The notes beneath the pieces were generated by a model, which was given only the letters and a program-made list of their open reading frames with translations, was not told where the DNA came from and made no database searches. From Parachlorella kessleri (Eukaryota; Chlorophyta; Trebouxiophyceae; Chlorellales; Chlorellaceae), in the NCBI GenBank assembly GCA_001598975.1, contig BBXU01001555.1, forward strand, positions 1 to 30,429: DNA of 30,429 nt. Direction: 5' to 3'. Below are positions 25,628 through 30,429 of the stretch, one piece after another. The position numbers were made by a program, and so were the translations under genes. Within the stretch, counting starts at the first letter, position 1, and each line of letters begins with the position of its first letter.

Positions 25628-26652
25628 AGCGGAGCCTTTCCTTAGAGCTTGCGATAACCTGATGACCTGTGTTGTATTCCGAAGGGGTTCTTCATGTCAT
25701 CCTTTTCCAAGTCTATATGTCTTTCCTCTTGGCTCAAAAGGCTAGGCAATCAGATCCCAGCAACAGCAAACCTGCAGGCAGACTAGTTGTATGGGTCGCA
25801 AGTCTTGACTATGTCCTTGTTCCGAGTGCGGCCTGATTTTGGCCAGGCACTGATGGCTGTAGGGGGCACCACTTAAGTCACACATAACAGTTTGAAAGCC
25901 TAGGATTGCCCCGGTTACTACCTTAGTTTTCTCACTGCGCAAGCGTCCAGCGTCCAGCCCCCAAGTCCCTCAATCCCCTGCCGCGCTGTCAGCTCGTGAG
26001 TTAGCGCCCCACCAAGCTCATGCTTACTTTGAGACCGGCAGGAGCGCTGCAACCACCCAAGACAGCTCGCAGCTCCCATGCATCCAGAGATCAGCGCCGT
26101 TGCATGGCAGCATAGCAACCCAAGGTGAACCCACCACTGCGTTTTGTGCGTTCAGTACTCGATGGGTTAACAAGTACGTGCCAGCGTCGCGGCCCCAGAA
26201 TTGGCCAACTTGTTGCAAGTCATGTACAGGAATCTTGTACGACGGTGCACATTCGTGCTGGATGACTTCAACGGGGGCACCGCGGTGGAGTTAAACCAGC
26301 ATCTACTGTCCCCGTAACGACAAGTAGCTAAGGGCTCTCTCGTAGGAACACTGGTGTGGGGGGCTTGCTAGCCACAGCAAGGCCAGGGCATTAAGGCATA
26401 GCTCGATCAGGCAGGAGGGACCTTTCGTGGTGCAAAGGTAGCACAGTGATAATCCATCGCTGAGTCCCGGTTGGCACTTCACTTGCCTTGCCCGCCTAGC
26501 TCTACAAGCGTCAGCAGGCTTTTGGAAGTGAGGCTGAGCGCGCATGGTTGCAGGCAGGACCTTGCTGCTGTGCGTTTGCGGTTCTGGAGCGCCTGCTTAC
26601 CAAGCTAGCAAGGGCAGTAGGAGTGCAGCGGTCCACCCAGGCAAACCTAGCC
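25628..26652. other. Intergenic region before the kinase gene, with one coding-like exon
   Basis: About 1 kb separates the CCR4-like stop from the kinase ATG. It should contain the first gene's 3' UTR and the kinase promoter. Apart from the segment at 26171-26317, no gene is recognised. Confidence 0.4.
26171..26317 (+). other. Unassigned coding-like segment (possible terminal exon)
   Basis: A frame preceded by TAA and ending at TAA 26315 encodes about 48 residues, including APELANLLQVMYRNLVRRC and TFVLDDFNGGTAVELNQHL. Its composition looks like real protein, with regular hydrophobic spacing. Possible acceptors are AACAAG|TACGTG or GCCAG|CGTCG. Neither is in phase with the last exon of the CCR4-like gene if that ends at GGG|GTAAGG. 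I do not recognise the sequence. Confidence 0.3.
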
Positions 26653-30301
<3,649 letters not shown>

Positions 30302-30315
30302 GTGGGCGGGGACGC

Positions 30316-30412
30316 TAGGAGTTCTTGTTGTGTGTGTGGTGGGGGGTGGGGGGGGTCTCTCTGTGTTTGTGTCTCTGTGTGTGTGTGTGTCTGTGTGTGT
30401 GTGTGTGGTGGG
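30316..30412. repeat. GT-rich microsatellite in kinase intron 9
   Basis: A run of TG dinucleotides interrupted by G-tracts and TCTC, directly after the donor of the last visible kinase exon (GAG|GTGGGC at 30301/30302). The window ends inside this intron. Confidence 0.85.
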
Positions 30413-30429
30413 GGTACGGGGGGGTACCC

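Overview
This window looks like nuclear DNA of a green alga (Chlorophyta). Genes are split into many short exons (14 to about 680 nt) with introns of roughly 100-500 nt. Coding sequence is fairly GC-rich. The plant-lineage SBP-box DNA-binding domain is present, and the other families (proteasome alpha-5, MEA1-like, CCR4-type deadenylase, GT14 glycosyltransferase, SHV3-type glycerophosphodiesterase, CAMK-type kinase) are eukaryotic. I cannot name the species. I rebuilt the gene models by hand from splice sites, reading phase and family motifs; every internal junction reported is phase-consistent unless stated otherwise.

Layout: (1) <96-2411, minus: secreted GDPD-family phosphodiesterase, 3' end outside the window. 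(2) 3102-7958, plus: type II membrane GT14 (core-2/I-branching-like) glycosyltransferase, 9 exons, 617 aa. (3) 8240-10227, minus: membrane-anchored DUF6544-like protein, 6 exons. (4) 10579-15034, minus: SBP-box transcription factor, 9 exons, 666 aa. (5) 16445-19688, minus: 20S proteasome subunit alpha-5, 9 exons, 239 aa. (6) 19930-20948, plus: MEA1-like protein, 2 exons. (7) 21638-25627, plus: CCR4/nocturnin-type exonuclease-endonuclease-phosphatase protein, 11 exons. (8) 26653->30301, plus: putatively N-myristoylated CAMK-group protein kinase, 9 exons seen, 3' end outside the window. The genes do not form a pathway; this is an ordinary gene-dense nuclear segment. Genes 1/2 and 5/6 are head-to-head, genes 2/3 are tail-to-tail.

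Two genome-architecture signals stand out. First, introns next to several exons carry decayed tandem copies of the exon edge, including the splice site, mostly offset by about 95-135 bp. They are seen in the proteasome gene (a clean 95-bp x 3 array), in the GT14 gene (two places), in the kinase (four places) and probably in the CCR4-like gene. Some copies keep the correct acceptor phase and then reach an in-frame stop, so they would act as poison exons if spliced in. Second, five of about 52 reconstructed introns need a GC donor rather than GT, which is far above the roughly 1% usual in plants and animals. Together they suggest a lineage in which short tandem duplications across splice junctions are frequent and GC donors are well tolerated.

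Three stretches of 0.7-1.4 kb between genes hold no gene that I can identify, although two contain short coding-like exons.
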